Source of the DNA: M3007 sp033762055 | GTDB lineage: Bacteria; Bacteroidota; Bacteroidia; Chitinophagales; Saprospiraceae | Length of the DNA: 19,075 nt | Direction: 5' to 3' | NCBI GenBank assembly: GCA_033762055.1 | Contig: JANRLZ010000520.1 | Span: forward strand, 1-19,075 | Shown: positions 1 to 7,193 of the stretch, piece by piece | How positions within the stretch are numbered: position 1 is the first letter of the stretch | Layout: each line of letters starts with the position of its first letter | Notes under the pieces: model-generated | Told to the model about the DNA's origin: nothing | What the model saw: the letters and a program-made list of their open reading frames with translations, nothing else | The model's database searches: none | Program-made: the position numbers and the translations under genes

Positions 1-277
1 TGGTTATTTCAGGAAATTCCCGTAGCAAATCACCCGCAAGCGGACCAGGCATGGCCTGGAAAGTAAAAATCTGCCCGTCGGAAGTCTGATCTTGCAACAA
101 GACATGAATTTGCGGCAATCGTTCGTGAAAACGATCGTAGCGCCATTCGTCCATTACCCACAGTAAAATCAGGGTGCCTGCGCTGAGGCCCACAGCGAGT
201 CCGACGATGTTTAAAAAGGCGTAACCGGGGTTTTTGCGCAGGCTGCGCCAGGCGGTAAGCAGGTAGGTGTTGATCAT
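1..277 (-). CDS. FtsX/MacB-type ABC permease, N-terminal part (cut by left edge)
   Basis: Reading leftward from the ATG at 277-275, the frame stays open for 92 codons to the window edge, so only the N-terminus is present. It starts MINTYLLTAWRSLRKNPGY and continues into a hydrophobic helix (about residues 19-41) ending in WVMDEWRYDRF. This is the same opening as the complete permeases in the window, closest by eye to the one at 1698-4130, which has WVWDEWRRDRYF. After the helix comes the start of a periplasmic MacB-type core domain, including a GDLLREFPEI segment equivalent to LLRDYPEV and VLREFPEV in the neighbours. Only 7 bp separate this start from the stop of the secreted protein upstream, so the two are probably cotranscribed. 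No Shine-Dalgarno sequence is seen. An inner-membrane transporter permease is a safe class call; the substrate is unknown. Confidence 0.85.
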   Translation of the reverse strand, partial: MINTYLLTAWRSLRKNPGYAFLNIVGLAVGLSAGTLILLWVMDEWRYDRFHERLPQIHVLLQDQTSDGQIFTFQAMPGPLAGDLLREFPEIT

Positions 278-284
278 AGCCAGG

Positions 285-1655
285 TTATTTGTTGAATGCG
301 GCCGCCCAGGCCAACATATCGGGATATAGTTCGGATACTTTTTTACCGGCAGGGCGATTGCGATATAATTCCAGCAATTTTTGGTTGAATTCCCTGAATT
401 TCAGGAAGCCGCGCCATTCTACCATCTGTTTTTCCACCCGGGCATTCACCGTTTCAAACGTAACGGCATCGTAGGTGTCGAGGGCGTAAAGGGAAAACAC
501 GGCCCAGGTCATGTATTCATTAAATACCGCGTAGGGCGAGTCATACCCGGCAGTCATTTTTTCGTCGGCCCAGAAGGATAACGGCTGAAAAATTTCCCTG
601 ATCTGATTTACATAGTTATCACTGACCCCATTGACATAATTGTGGTCAATTTCGGTAAATACCACACGGGTCATATAACCTTCCCACACTTTGTCGCTGG
701 TTTCAGGTTTTTTTCCGTTGGCATCGCAAATAAACATCACGGTCTGACGGAAGTCCTTGTTTTCGAAACGATTGGTACAATGCCAGCCGCCTACCAAAGG
801 GGAAAAAGTGATGCGATAATGATCGTATCGTTGAGGGAATTCGCGTTCGCACCACGCCCATTGCGGCTGAATCGGCATATATTTTTCCGCTTCATGGATC
901 AAATCGGTGTAATACCCGCCGTGCCCTTTGTAAAAAGCCCGGAAACCTGATTTTTTGGCAAAATCCTCGAGTTGTGCGATCATGGGTTCCAGCACATTGC
1001 GGTCGCTCCAGTTGAGGCGGTGGTAAATGCCATCCTTGCGAAGCCGGTCGCCCTGAAAAAAATAGCCGCAGGCATCCATTTTGTAGTGGCCGTACAGGTT
1101 GCGCAGCTCCGTTTCCATGGTCGCCACGACCGGATGGTCTTTCCAGGGACTGAAGTGCTTCATTACTTCCTCGTAATACGCCGAATTATGCTCGACCATG
1201 TTTTTGTCGGCAATGCCCGTAGGGGTAAGCGCCATGACGATTAGCACCAGTTCCTGTACTTCCGGTATTTCAAACTGGCTTTTACCTTTGTTTTGCGCAA
1301 TGTAATTTTTGCTGAAACGGGCGGGGTCGGGTGGCATGGGCTGCGGACTGATCTGCGTCAGCGCCGAGTCTTTTCCGTTTAAAAGAATATAAAACTGGTA
1401 ATTTTTACCCAATTGTGCCTTGCAGACAAAACTGTCTACGTCGGTGTAAAACACCACCCGGTTCCACTTCTTTTTCGTCCCAAAACTCATGATGTCGGGT
1501 TTCACTTCGGGTACGATCGTCCAGGTATTCCCGGAAGGAACACCATTGATGGAATAGGTGATATTTTCGGTATTCGAACGAATACAAGGCAATTGTGCCA
1601 GGCATTCGTTTAATGCCCACAAGAGAGAAAAGAGGAGAAAAAATGTGTGTTTCAT
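285..1655 (-). CDS. Secreted DUF4932-like putative metallopeptidase with altered zinc motif
   Basis: This 456-residue protein is one of two complete non-permease genes in the array. Residues 1-20 look like a signal peptide (hydrophobic FFLLFSLLWAL, likely cleavage after CLA before Q21), so it should be exported. Residues about 30-105 form a beta-rich N-terminal region ending in YILLNGKDSALTQI, a type of segment I recall preceding catalytic domains in other Bacteroidota exported proteins. The main domain contains T334-E-I-D-H338 followed by NYVN, and FNE380 about 42 residues later. This layout matches an HExxH zinc peptidase with a downstream glutamate ligand, as in DUF4932-type proteins, but the first histidine is threonine. 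It may be inactive, bind metal differently, or belong to a conserved variant subfamily. It starts 42 bp after a permease stop and ends 7 bp before the next permease start, so it is probably cotranscribed with them. The family assignment is from memory and moderate; a coding gene is near certain. Confidence 0.75.
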   Translation of the reverse strand: MKHTFFLLFSLLWALNECLAQLPCIRSNTENITYSINGVPSGNTWTIVPEVKPDIMSFGTKKKWNRVVFYTDVDSFVCKAQLGKNYQFYILLNGKDSALTQISPQPMPPDPARFSKNYIAQNKGKSQFEIPEVQELVLIVMALTPTGIADKNMVEHNSAYYEEVMKHFSPWKDHPVVATMETELRNLYGHYKMDACGYFFQGDRLRKDGIYHRLNWSDRNVLEPMIAQLEDFAKKSGFRAFYKGHGGYYTDLIHEAEKYMPIQPQWAWCEREFPQRYDHYRITFSPLVGGWHCTNRFENKDFRQTVMFICDANGKKPETSDKVWEGYMTRVVFTEIDHNYVNGVSDNYVNQIREIFQPLSFWADEKMTAGYDSPYAVFNEYMTWAVFSLYALDTYDAVTFETVNARVEKQMVEWRGFLKFREFNQKLLELYRNRPAGKKVSELYPDMLAWAAAFNK

Positions 1656-1692
1656 GTACGTGGTTAAAACGGTTAGATCTGTTTATCCCGGA

Positions 1693-1763
1693 CACCCCTA
1701 CTCACTCCGCAAACTCTTCACCGGGTTGGCCAGCGCAGCCCGGATGCTTTGCAAACTGACGGT
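1693..1763 (-). repeat. 71-bp exact direct repeat, copy 1
   Basis: These 71 bases are identical to 4272-4342. They cover the codons for TVSLQSIRAALANPVKSLRSE, the TAG stop and 5 bp beyond it, at the 3' end of the permease at 1698-4130. Identity at every third-codon position and past the stop, while the flanking DNA has diverged, points to gene conversion or recombination rather than protein constraint alone. Confidence 0.95.
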
Positions 1764-4130
1764 GATAAATGCAACAACTGCGGTTACAAGGCCTGCCGTC
1801 ACAAACATCCAAACCTGCATGTCAATGCGGTATGCAAATTCGGCTAGCCATTGTTCCATAAAGTAATAGGCCAGCGGTGCTGCAATAAAGAATGCGATCA
1901 ATACCAGCAAGAGGAAATCTTTGGCCAACAAGTTCATCAGACCGCTCACAGTAGCGCCCAATACCTTGCGGATGCCAATTTCCCGGGTACGTTGCTCTGC
2001 TGTATAGGCGGCAAGGCCAGTCATGCCCAGACAGGCAATAAAGATGGAGAAAACAGAAAAAACGCCAAACAAAGCGCCAAAACGAAGATCAGAACGGTAT
2101 TGAATATCCAGTTTTTCATCTACAAAACCATAATCAAAATAGGACGAGGGGAAATGTTTGCGCCAGGCGGCTTCAACCGCAGCAACTGATTCTGCCGGCC
2201 GTTTCATGTCTATTCGCAAAACAATGCTCGAAAAATTGCGTGTTGTAGGAAGTAGCGCCAAAGGTTCCACTTTACGTTTCAGTGTATTGAAGTGAAAATC
2301 CTGCACAACACCGATCACCTGCCCTTTCCGGCCCCACATACTAAATGGTTTTCCAATAGCCGCTTCCGGCGATTCCCATCCAAAGGCTTTTACTGCTGCT
2401 TCGTTGAGTATAAAATTCTGGGAAGAATCGGTGGGCCAGTCGGCAGGAAATTCGAGTGAAAAATTGCGTCCGGCCAGGAATTTCAACCCGAAAACATCCG
2501 CATAATGCTGGTCAACAAAAAAACGATAGGTACTGCTTTGAATTTTCTTGCCACTCTGATCTACCGTGCTGGCGCCGCTGTTGCCCGTTCCGCCAATCGG
2601 AAGTTTGTTGGCAACCGCCATTCCCGATACATAGGCTGAATTTAGCGTGACATCGTTCCGGAATGCTTCTATGCCTTCTGCAATAGCAGGGTCGCCATTT
2701 ACTCGGAGAGAAAGCAGGGCTTCTTTGTTATAGCCCAGGTCTTTTTGATGAATATAATTCATCTGGCCACGAATGGTCAATACACATATTATCAGCGCGA
2801 TGGACAGAGAAAACTGGGTGGTAACCAGCACTTTGCGAAGCATGGCCCCACCTGAAGCCGGCAATGCTGCATTGCCTTTCAACACATTGACCGTATTAAA
2901 TCCGGATATCGTCAACGCCGGATAAATTCCGGCGCCCAGCCCCAGGATAGTAGCAACACCGCCGACAAACAGCAGCAACCATCGTTCGTCAAACAAACTG
3001 ATTTCTTTGCCGGTCATATCCTGAAACAGCGGCTCCAACACCCCGCCCAGCGCCAGCGCGATCCCCGCTGAAAGAATGGCGGTCATCACCGATTCGAGTA
3101 AAAATTGGCCCATCAGCTGCCCGCGTTGTGCGCCCAAAGCTTTGCGAACGCCCACCCCGCGTGCACGTTTTGCCGAGCGGGCAGTTGCCATATTTACATA
3201 ATTGATACCTGCCACAAACAGAATGAGCAATCCTACGGTGCCGAAAATAAACAAGTGGCCGGCATCGCCCGTTGGGGCAATTTCATACCGTAAATCGGAA
3301 TGCAGATAAATGTCGCTGAGGGGTTGCAAAAAGAATTCGTAACGCAGGTCCACCCCGTATTTCTGGTAAATTGGCTGGAGGTATTTTTCATAAAATCCGG
3401 GCAATTTGGCCTCCAGCGCCCGTCGGTCGGCGCCGGGTTTGAGCAGGAGATAGGTATGGTAGGAATTGTTTCCCCAACCATCTTCGCTCATGGCCTCCGG
3501 TTCAAGGGCGAGGAAAGTGCTGAATGAAATCAGCATGTCAAAATCGAAATGCGAGGGTCTTGGCCGACCAGAAAGAACACCCGTTACCCGGAATTCGGCG
3601 CCTTTACCGGTGGTATCGTACAGCATCATCCGGAAGGTTCGCCCCACCGGATCCTGATCGCCAAAATATTTCCGGGCCAGTTTTTCGGTTAATACCACTG
3701 TAAACGGTTCATCCAGGGCTGTTTGGGTATCGCCGTTTTTCAATTTATAATTGTAAATTGAAAAAAACGAGGTGTCAACGGTTAATAATTTCTCTTCCAA
3801 AAACTGTTGCTCCCCCACCCTGACAATAGCACCATCATCGGTAAAACGCACAAACGACTCCACTTCCGGGTAGTCGCGCAGCAGTGTCGGACCGGTGGGA
3901 ATACTGGTGACAGCCTGGCTGAATGTTTCGGTTTCGGTAATAACCTTCGAAGCGACCCGTACAATCCGCTCTGCATTCGGGAAATAGCGGTCACGGCGCC
4001 ATTCATCCCATACCCAAAGAGCGATGAAAGCCGAACAAGACAAGGCTGTCGCCAGCCCCAGCATATTCAAGACGGAAAAGAAACGCTCGTTGCGTAAATT
4101 CCGCCAGGAGTTGATTAATGCGTTTATCAT
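1698..4130 (-). CDS. Double-FtsX (MacB-like) ABC transporter permease
   Basis: An 810-residue inner-membrane permease of the MacB/LolE/FtsX class. Its two modules sit in one chain. TM1 is about 19-41, the first periplasmic core domain about 42-290, TM2 about 293-315, a cytoplasmic coupling segment 319-334, TM3 about 345-365 and TM4 about 384-410. Then come TM5 about 434-454, the second periplasmic domain about 460-680, TM6 about 690-710, a coupling segment with REIGIRKVLGA, and TM7-TM8 before the tail NPVKSLRSE. I chose the ATG at 4130 because its MINALINSWRNLRNERFF matches the start of all paralogues; an in-frame ATG at 4190 would add 20 residues with no counterpart. In the first coupling segment the usual E of RAREVG is G325 (codon GGG). 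The last 66 bp of the gene are identical to those of the permease at 4277-6718. Such proteins pair with an ATPase subunit; none is adjacent. Confidence 0.93.
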   Translation of the reverse strand: MINALINSWRNLRNERFFSVLNMLGLATALSCSAFIALWVWDEWRRDRYFPNAERIVRVASKVITETETFSQAVTSIPTGPTLLRDYPEVESFVRFTDDGAIVRVGEQQFLEEKLLTVDTSFFSIYNYKLKNGDTQTALDEPFTVVLTEKLARKYFGDQDPVGRTFRMMLYDTTGKGAEFRVTGVLSGRPRPSHFDFDMLISFSTFLALEPEAMSEDGWGNNSYHTYLLLKPGADRRALEAKLPGFYEKYLQPIYQKYGVDLRYEFFLQPLSDIYLHSDLRYEIAPTGDAGHLFIFGTVGLLILFVAGINYVNMATARSAKRARGVGVRKALGAQRGQLMGQFLLESVMTAILSAGIALALGGVLEPLFQDMTGKEISLFDERWLLLFVGGVATILGLGAGIYPALTISGFNTVNVLKGNAALPASGGAMLRKVLVTTQFSLSIALIICVLTIRGQMNYIHQKDLGYNKEALLSLRVNGDPAIAEGIEAFRNDVTLNSAYVSGMAVANKLPIGGTGNSGASTVDQSGKKIQSSTYRFFVDQHYADVFGLKFLAGRNFSLEFPADWPTDSSQNFILNEAAVKAFGWESPEAAIGKPFSMWGRKGQVIGVVQDFHFNTLKRKVEPLALLPTTRNFSSIVLRIDMKRPAESVAAVEAAWRKHFPSSYFDYGFVDEKLDIQYRSDLRFGALFGVFSVFSIFIACLGMTGLAAYTAEQRTREIGIRKVLGATVSGLMNLLAKDFLLLVLIAFFIAAPLAYYFMEQWLAEFAYRIDMQVWMFVTAGLVTAVVAFITVSLQSIRAALANPVKSLRSE

Positions 4131-4158
4131 AGCAAATAGTTGTGACCGGTTCTCACCG

Positions 4159-4191
4159 GAAAAATAGACCCAAACAAATGTGAATGGCAAA
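4159..4191 (-). promoter_or_regulatory. Possible Bacteroidota-type promoter upstream of the permease at 1698-4130
   Basis: Read on the minus strand, TTTG (4191-4188) is followed after 21 bases by TATTTTTC (4166-4159), one base off the Bacteroidota -7 element TAnnTTTG. The spacing lies in the range I recall for this promoter class (about 17-23). It sits in the 146-bp gap before the permease start at 4130, leaving a short leader. A small inverted repeat (CCGGT, 4-nt loop, ACCGG, 4146-4159) overlaps the expected start region. The match is imperfect and could arise by chance. I see nothing else of note in this gap. Confidence 0.2.
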
Positions 4192-4271
4192 GAAATACTG
4201 CATCATTTGATAGCTGAGCTTCACGCGGCCTCCCCGGCATTTCAAAAATCATCTTTTACCATATCATACCG

Positions 4272-4342
4272 CACCCCTACTCACTCCGCAAACTCTTCAC
4301 CGGGTTGGCCAGCGCAGCCCGGATGCTTTGCAAACTGACGGT
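4272..4342 (-). repeat. 71-bp exact direct repeat, copy 2
   Basis: Identical to 1693-1763, at the 3' end of the permease at 4277-6718 and spaced 2,579 bp from the other copy. Both edges are abrupt: the bases just outside (4271 and 4343) differ from their counterparts. The two copies could support deletion or amplification of one whole permease gene by homologous recombination, keeping a full-length chimera. Confidence 0.95.
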
Positions 4343-6718
4343 CAAAAAAGCGATCAACACCGCTGCAAGCCCCGCCAGGGCAAACATCCACCATTCCAGT
4401 TCGATGTGATAGGCAAAGTCCGACAGCCATTGCCGCATAAAATACCAGGCTACGGGCGTCGCGATCAAAATGGCGACAAAAACCAGCTTCAGAAAATCCA
4501 TAGCCAGCAATCTGGTAATACCCTCTACCGAAGCGCCCAGCACTTTGCGAATCCCGATTTCCTTGGTGCGCTGCATCACTACATACGAGGCCAGTCCGAA
4601 CAATCCCAGACAGGCGATAAACATGGCCAGCAGGGTGAACAAACCGAATACTTTTCCAAATTGTAAATCGGCCTTGTACTGTCGGTCAAAATATTCATCG
4701 AGGAAAAAATAACTGAACGGGTCGGCCGGAAAATGTGTTTTCCAGGCTGCTTCAACCCGGGAAAGGGTACCGGGCAAGTCAGATCCGGCATTGATTTTCA
4801 CCGAGTAATAGCCATGCTGCTCGGGGGCATAACGCACACACATCGGGTCAACGGCTTTTTGCAAACCCTGGTGATGGAAGTCGCCGATCACACCACGAAC
4901 TGTTAGGGTGTCGCGACGGCCACGCATTATCTTTTGTCCGATCGCCGCTTCCGGAGAGGAGAATCCCAACAAGGTCGCTGCAGTGGCATTCAGCAGGGCC
5001 GATTGTCGGTCGGTGGTTTCAAAATTCCGGCCAGCCAGTATTTTCAGGTCGTATGATTGGGTAAATTCGGCGTCTATGCCAAGGATGTACAACGTATGCA
5101 TGTTATTGGTTTCGCTCTGCATCCGGCGAAACCCGCTGGTCCAGTAAATTTCTTCTCCCGGCACCGACGATGAACCGGCGATACGCGCGATACCCGGCAT
5201 TTGCAGTACCTCATTTTTAAAACCTGTGTAAACATTCTGATAAACCGAATCAACGAGGGTGGCCGGCCCTTGCAAAACCAGTGTTTGTGCACGGTCAAAA
5301 CCGGGATCCTGGCTGCGCATAAATTTAACCTGACGTGTCACTACTACAATCCCGACCAGCATGGCAATTGAAACGGCAAATTGCCCCACAATCAACCCCC
5401 GGCGGAGGTTGACACCGCTGGAAGAGGTCTTGAACGCGCCTTTGAGGATGCTAACGGGTTTGAAGCCCGACAAAACCAGGGCGGGGTAAAAGCCGGAAAG
5501 CAAGGTTCCGAGGGTAAAAACAGCCAACATCCAGCCGGATGAAGCGCCGACCAGTATATGCATCGGTATTTTTTTGTTCAAGAGTTCAGCCAAAGCGGGC
5601 TGTGCCAGCCAAACCATGAAAAAAGCGATGAGCAGCGCTCCCGCATTCAGCAACAAACTCTCGGTCATAAATTGCCGGATGAGCTGTCCGCGTGTTGCAC
5701 CCGATACCTTGCGAACTCCCACCTCGCGTGCACGCTCGGTAGCACGGGCCGTAGCGAGGTTGAGGTAATTGACCCAGGCAATTCCGAGGATAAACAAGGC
5801 CACCAAAAGCAGTAAACCGACGGCCTTGCCATCGCCGTTCACCTCTGCTTCCTGGTTCAGTTCGGAATACAGGTGAATGTCGGTAAGCCGCTGGGCATAG
5901 GTGTTATTGCGGATATTTGCCACCGTCGCATTTTCGCGCGAGTTGACATATTTTTCGGTAAAAGCAGGCAATTTACCTAAGAATCCGGCATGATCAGCGC
6001 CCGGGCGCAACCGTACATAGGTGTAAAAGTCATACCAACCCCAACTGGTTTCAAGCGGACGCGTGGTATCGCGCCATTCCGTCAACACACGCTGGCCCAG
6101 CGTAGGCATCGAAACGAGATAATCCACGTCGAGGTGCGAGTTATCCGGAAAATGTTTAAAAATACCGCTCACAGCCAGTGCGGTGGTCCAACCGTTGAAA
6201 TTTCCTTGTAAACTTTGTCCCACCACATCGGCGTCGCCAAACAATTTTTGCGCCAGCGATTCGGACAGTACGATTTGTCCCGGCGCCGTCAGGGCTTCGG
6301 CAGCATTCCCCGCTGAGAGCGGGATTTCAAATACATCCAGAAAAGCGTTGTCGGCGTAGTAACCTTTTTTCTCTGCAAATTTCACGTCGCGTGCCGGGTT
6401 GCTGAACACGGCTTCCGCATCGTGCAGCCGACAGGTAGCATCCACTTCCGGGAATTCGCGTAAAACGGTCGGTCCATACGCCGGATAGATGGTGGCTGAT
6501 TTCCAGGCAAATTTGTCTTTTTGATAGCAGTCAATCCACAGCCTGTAAATATCGTCGGCACGACTGATATTTCGGTCATAACTCCGCTCATAACGTACGT
6601 ACTGCAAGATAGCCAGGCAACAAGCCATACCCAACGCAAGGCCCGACAAATTGAGCAATGAATAGCCGGGGCGGTTGCGCAGGTTTCGCAGCGCAAGGAG
6701 GAGGTAATTGTTTAACAT
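4277..6718 (-). CDS. Double-FtsX (MacB-like) ABC transporter permease
   Basis: An 813-residue permease starting MLNNYLLLALRNLRNRPGY. TM1 is about 18-40 and the first periplasmic core domain about 45-295. TM2 is about 299-321, the first coupling segment REVGVRKVSGA about 331-341, TM3 about 352-376 and TM4 about 395-418. TM5 is about 441-461 and the second periplasmic domain about 465-685, with the family segments SPEAAIGQ near 588 and GVIGDFHHQGL near 609. TM6 is about 688-714, the second coupling segment TKEIGIRKVLGAS 718-730, then TM7 and TM8. The tail is ANPVKSLRSE. The start lies 12 bp after the stop of the 99-residue protein, indicating cotranscription. A 146-bp gap follows the stop before the next permease, with no convincing terminator. 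The 3' end and 5 bp past the stop are identical to the next permease. An ATPase partner must come from elsewhere; the transported or extruded ligand is unknown. Confidence 0.94.
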   Translation of the reverse strand: MLNNYLLLALRNLRNRPGYSLLNLSGLALGMACCLAILQYVRYERSYDRNISRADDIYRLWIDCYQKDKFAWKSATIYPAYGPTVLREFPEVDATCRLHDAEAVFSNPARDVKFAEKKGYYADNAFLDVFEIPLSAGNAAEALTAPGQIVLSESLAQKLFGDADVVGQSLQGNFNGWTTALAVSGIFKHFPDNSHLDVDYLVSMPTLGQRVLTEWRDTTRPLETSWGWYDFYTYVRLRPGADHAGFLGKLPAFTEKYVNSRENATVANIRNNTYAQRLTDIHLYSELNQEAEVNGDGKAVGLLLLVALFILGIAWVNYLNLATARATERAREVGVRKVSGATRGQLIRQFMTESLLLNAGALLIAFFMVWLAQPALAELLNKKIPMHILVGASSGWMLAVFTLGTLLSGFYPALVLSGFKPVSILKGAFKTSSSGVNLRRGLIVGQFAVSIAMLVGIVVVTRQVKFMRSQDPGFDRAQTLVLQGPATLVDSVYQNVYTGFKNEVLQMPGIARIAGSSSVPGEEIYWTSGFRRMQSETNNMHTLYILGIDAEFTQSYDLKILAGRNFETTDRQSALLNATAATLLGFSSPEAAIGQKIMRGRRDTLTVRGVIGDFHHQGLQKAVDPMCVRYAPEQHGYYSVKINAGSDLPGTLSRVEAAWKTHFPADPFSYFFLDEYFDRQYKADLQFGKVFGLFTLLAMFIACLGLFGLASYVVMQRTKEIGIRKVLGASVEGITRLLAMDFLKLVFVAILIATPVAWYFMRQWLSDFAYHIELEWWMFALAGLAAVLIAFLTVSLQSIRAALANPVKSLRSE

Positions 6719-6730
6719 AGCCGTTTATTT

Positions 6731-7030
6731 TTAGGCAATCTCTCCCAGCAACATGCGGCGCTGCCGGGCCAGTTCGTCTTTTTTTACAAATGTGATGGGC
6801 ACAAAATCGTCGGTAGGCGCCCCGATATAATACAAGGCCCATTCCTGATCGTATTGCCCCAGCATTTGGCGGATACACTCAACACGATCGGCTTCAGGCA
6901 TTGTACAATCGGCCCAGTGCAGCAACTCCACCCGATAGTGCATCTGCTGTCGCGCACCATTGATGGTAACCTCTATTTCAATGTCCTGTTTTCCGGGTAA
7001 ATTGGGGATAGGAATTGCGATGTAAGCCAT
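6731..7030 (-). CDS. Small protein of unknown function
   Basis: A 99-residue soluble protein that I do not recognise. It has no signal peptide and no membrane segment. The first about 40 residues alternate hydrophobic and polar residues in a way that suggests beta strands (IAIPIPNLPG, then IEIEVTINGARQQMHYRVELLHW). The middle (about 50-65) and the end (about 83-96, rich in K, E, L and R) look helical, with WALYYIGAPTDDFVPITF between. The only two Cys (C47 and C56) are nine residues apart and do not form an obvious metal site. The gene sits between two permeases. Its start codon is only 5 bp from the heptanucleotide repeat on the upstream side, and its stop is 12 bp before the next permease start. 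The tight spacing supports cotranscription with that permease, so a cytoplasmic accessory role is possible, but this is guesswork. The coding call rests on an open frame filling the space between its neighbours. Confidence 0.7.
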   Translation of the reverse strand: MAYIAIPIPNLPGKQDIEIEVTINGARQQMHYRVELLHWADCTMPEADRVECIRQMLGQYDQEWALYYIGAPTDDFVPITFVKKDELARQRRMLLGEIA

Positions 7031-7035
7031 GAGTT

Positions 7036-7126
7036 ATGAAGGATGAAGGATGAAGGATGAAGGATGAGGGATGAAGTATGAGGGAGGAAGGATGAGGGAT
7101 GAGGGATGAGGGAGGAGGGAGGAGGG
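7036..7126 (+). repeat. Heptanucleotide tandem repeat, 13 units (left arm of inverted repeat)
   Basis: Thirteen contiguous 7-bp units run from 7036 to 7126 with consensus ATGARGG. The first four are ATGAAGG, then mixed ATGAGGG, one ATGAAGT (7071-7077), and variants AGGAAGG and AGGAGGG near the right end. No unit is interrupted. The array lies between the start of the 99-residue gene (7030) and the stop of the upstream permease (7194). It forms the left half of an inverted repeat with 7136-7187. Similar short heptameric repeats are known in intergenic DNA of some bacteria, notably cyanobacteria; whether these are related is unknown. Confidence 0.95.
7096..7126 (+). other. Predicted G-quadruplex motif in the repeat
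   Basis: Five GGG runs occur at 7096-7098, 7103-7105, 7110-7112, 7117-7119 and 7124-7126. Each pair is separated by exactly four bases (ATGA, ATGA, AGGA, AGGA). This meets the usual G3 N1-7 rule for an intramolecular G-quadruplex. The G-rich strand is the plus strand, which is the template for the minus-strand genes, so a folded structure could hinder RNA polymerase between the two permease blocks. Folding in the cell is not shown by sequence alone. Confidence 0.6.
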
Positions 7127-7135
7127 TAAAAAAAT

Positions 7136-7187
7136 CTTCATCCTTCATCCCTCATCCCTCATACTTCATCCCTCATGCTTCATCCCT
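7136..7187 (-). repeat. Heptanucleotide tandem repeat, 7 inverted units (right arm)
   Basis: Seven units of the same heptamer in opposite orientation. On the minus strand they read ATGAAGC, ATGAGGG, ATGAAGT, ATGAGGG, ATGAGGG, ATGAAGG, ATGAAG. The 21 bases at 7156-7176 are the exact reverse complement of 7064-7084, including the rare ATGAAGT unit. With two mismatches the match extends to 7053-7084 against 7156-7187, 32 bp. In the minus-strand transcript this arm begins 6 nt after the stop codon of the permease at 7194-9632, so the message can fold into a very long hairpin there. The T tract is in the loop (7128-7134), not after the stem, so it is not a classic intrinsic terminator. Confidence 0.93.
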
Positions 7188-7193
7188 AAAAAC

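Noticed and set aside
4131..4190. Longer N-terminus for the permease, starting at 4190.
   Set aside because: The extra 20 residues have no counterpart in the paralogues, whose proteins start at the MIN/MLN-type methionine; the same reasoning rejects 12148 in favour of 12130.
4191..4276. Terminator after the permease at 4277-6718.
   Set aside because: Only weak GC-rich complementarity and no T run after it on the minus strand.
7036..7187. CRISPR array or coding repeat.
   Set aside because: The period is 7 bp without spacers, and the units do not keep a sensible reading frame; the 76-codon plus-strand frame starting at 7099 is low-complexity read-through into antisense permease sequence.
7036..7187. 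Classic Rho-independent terminator.
   Set aside because: The T tract on the minus strand is in the loop rather than after the stem, and the stem is far longer than usual. A different role in ending or processing RNA remains possible.
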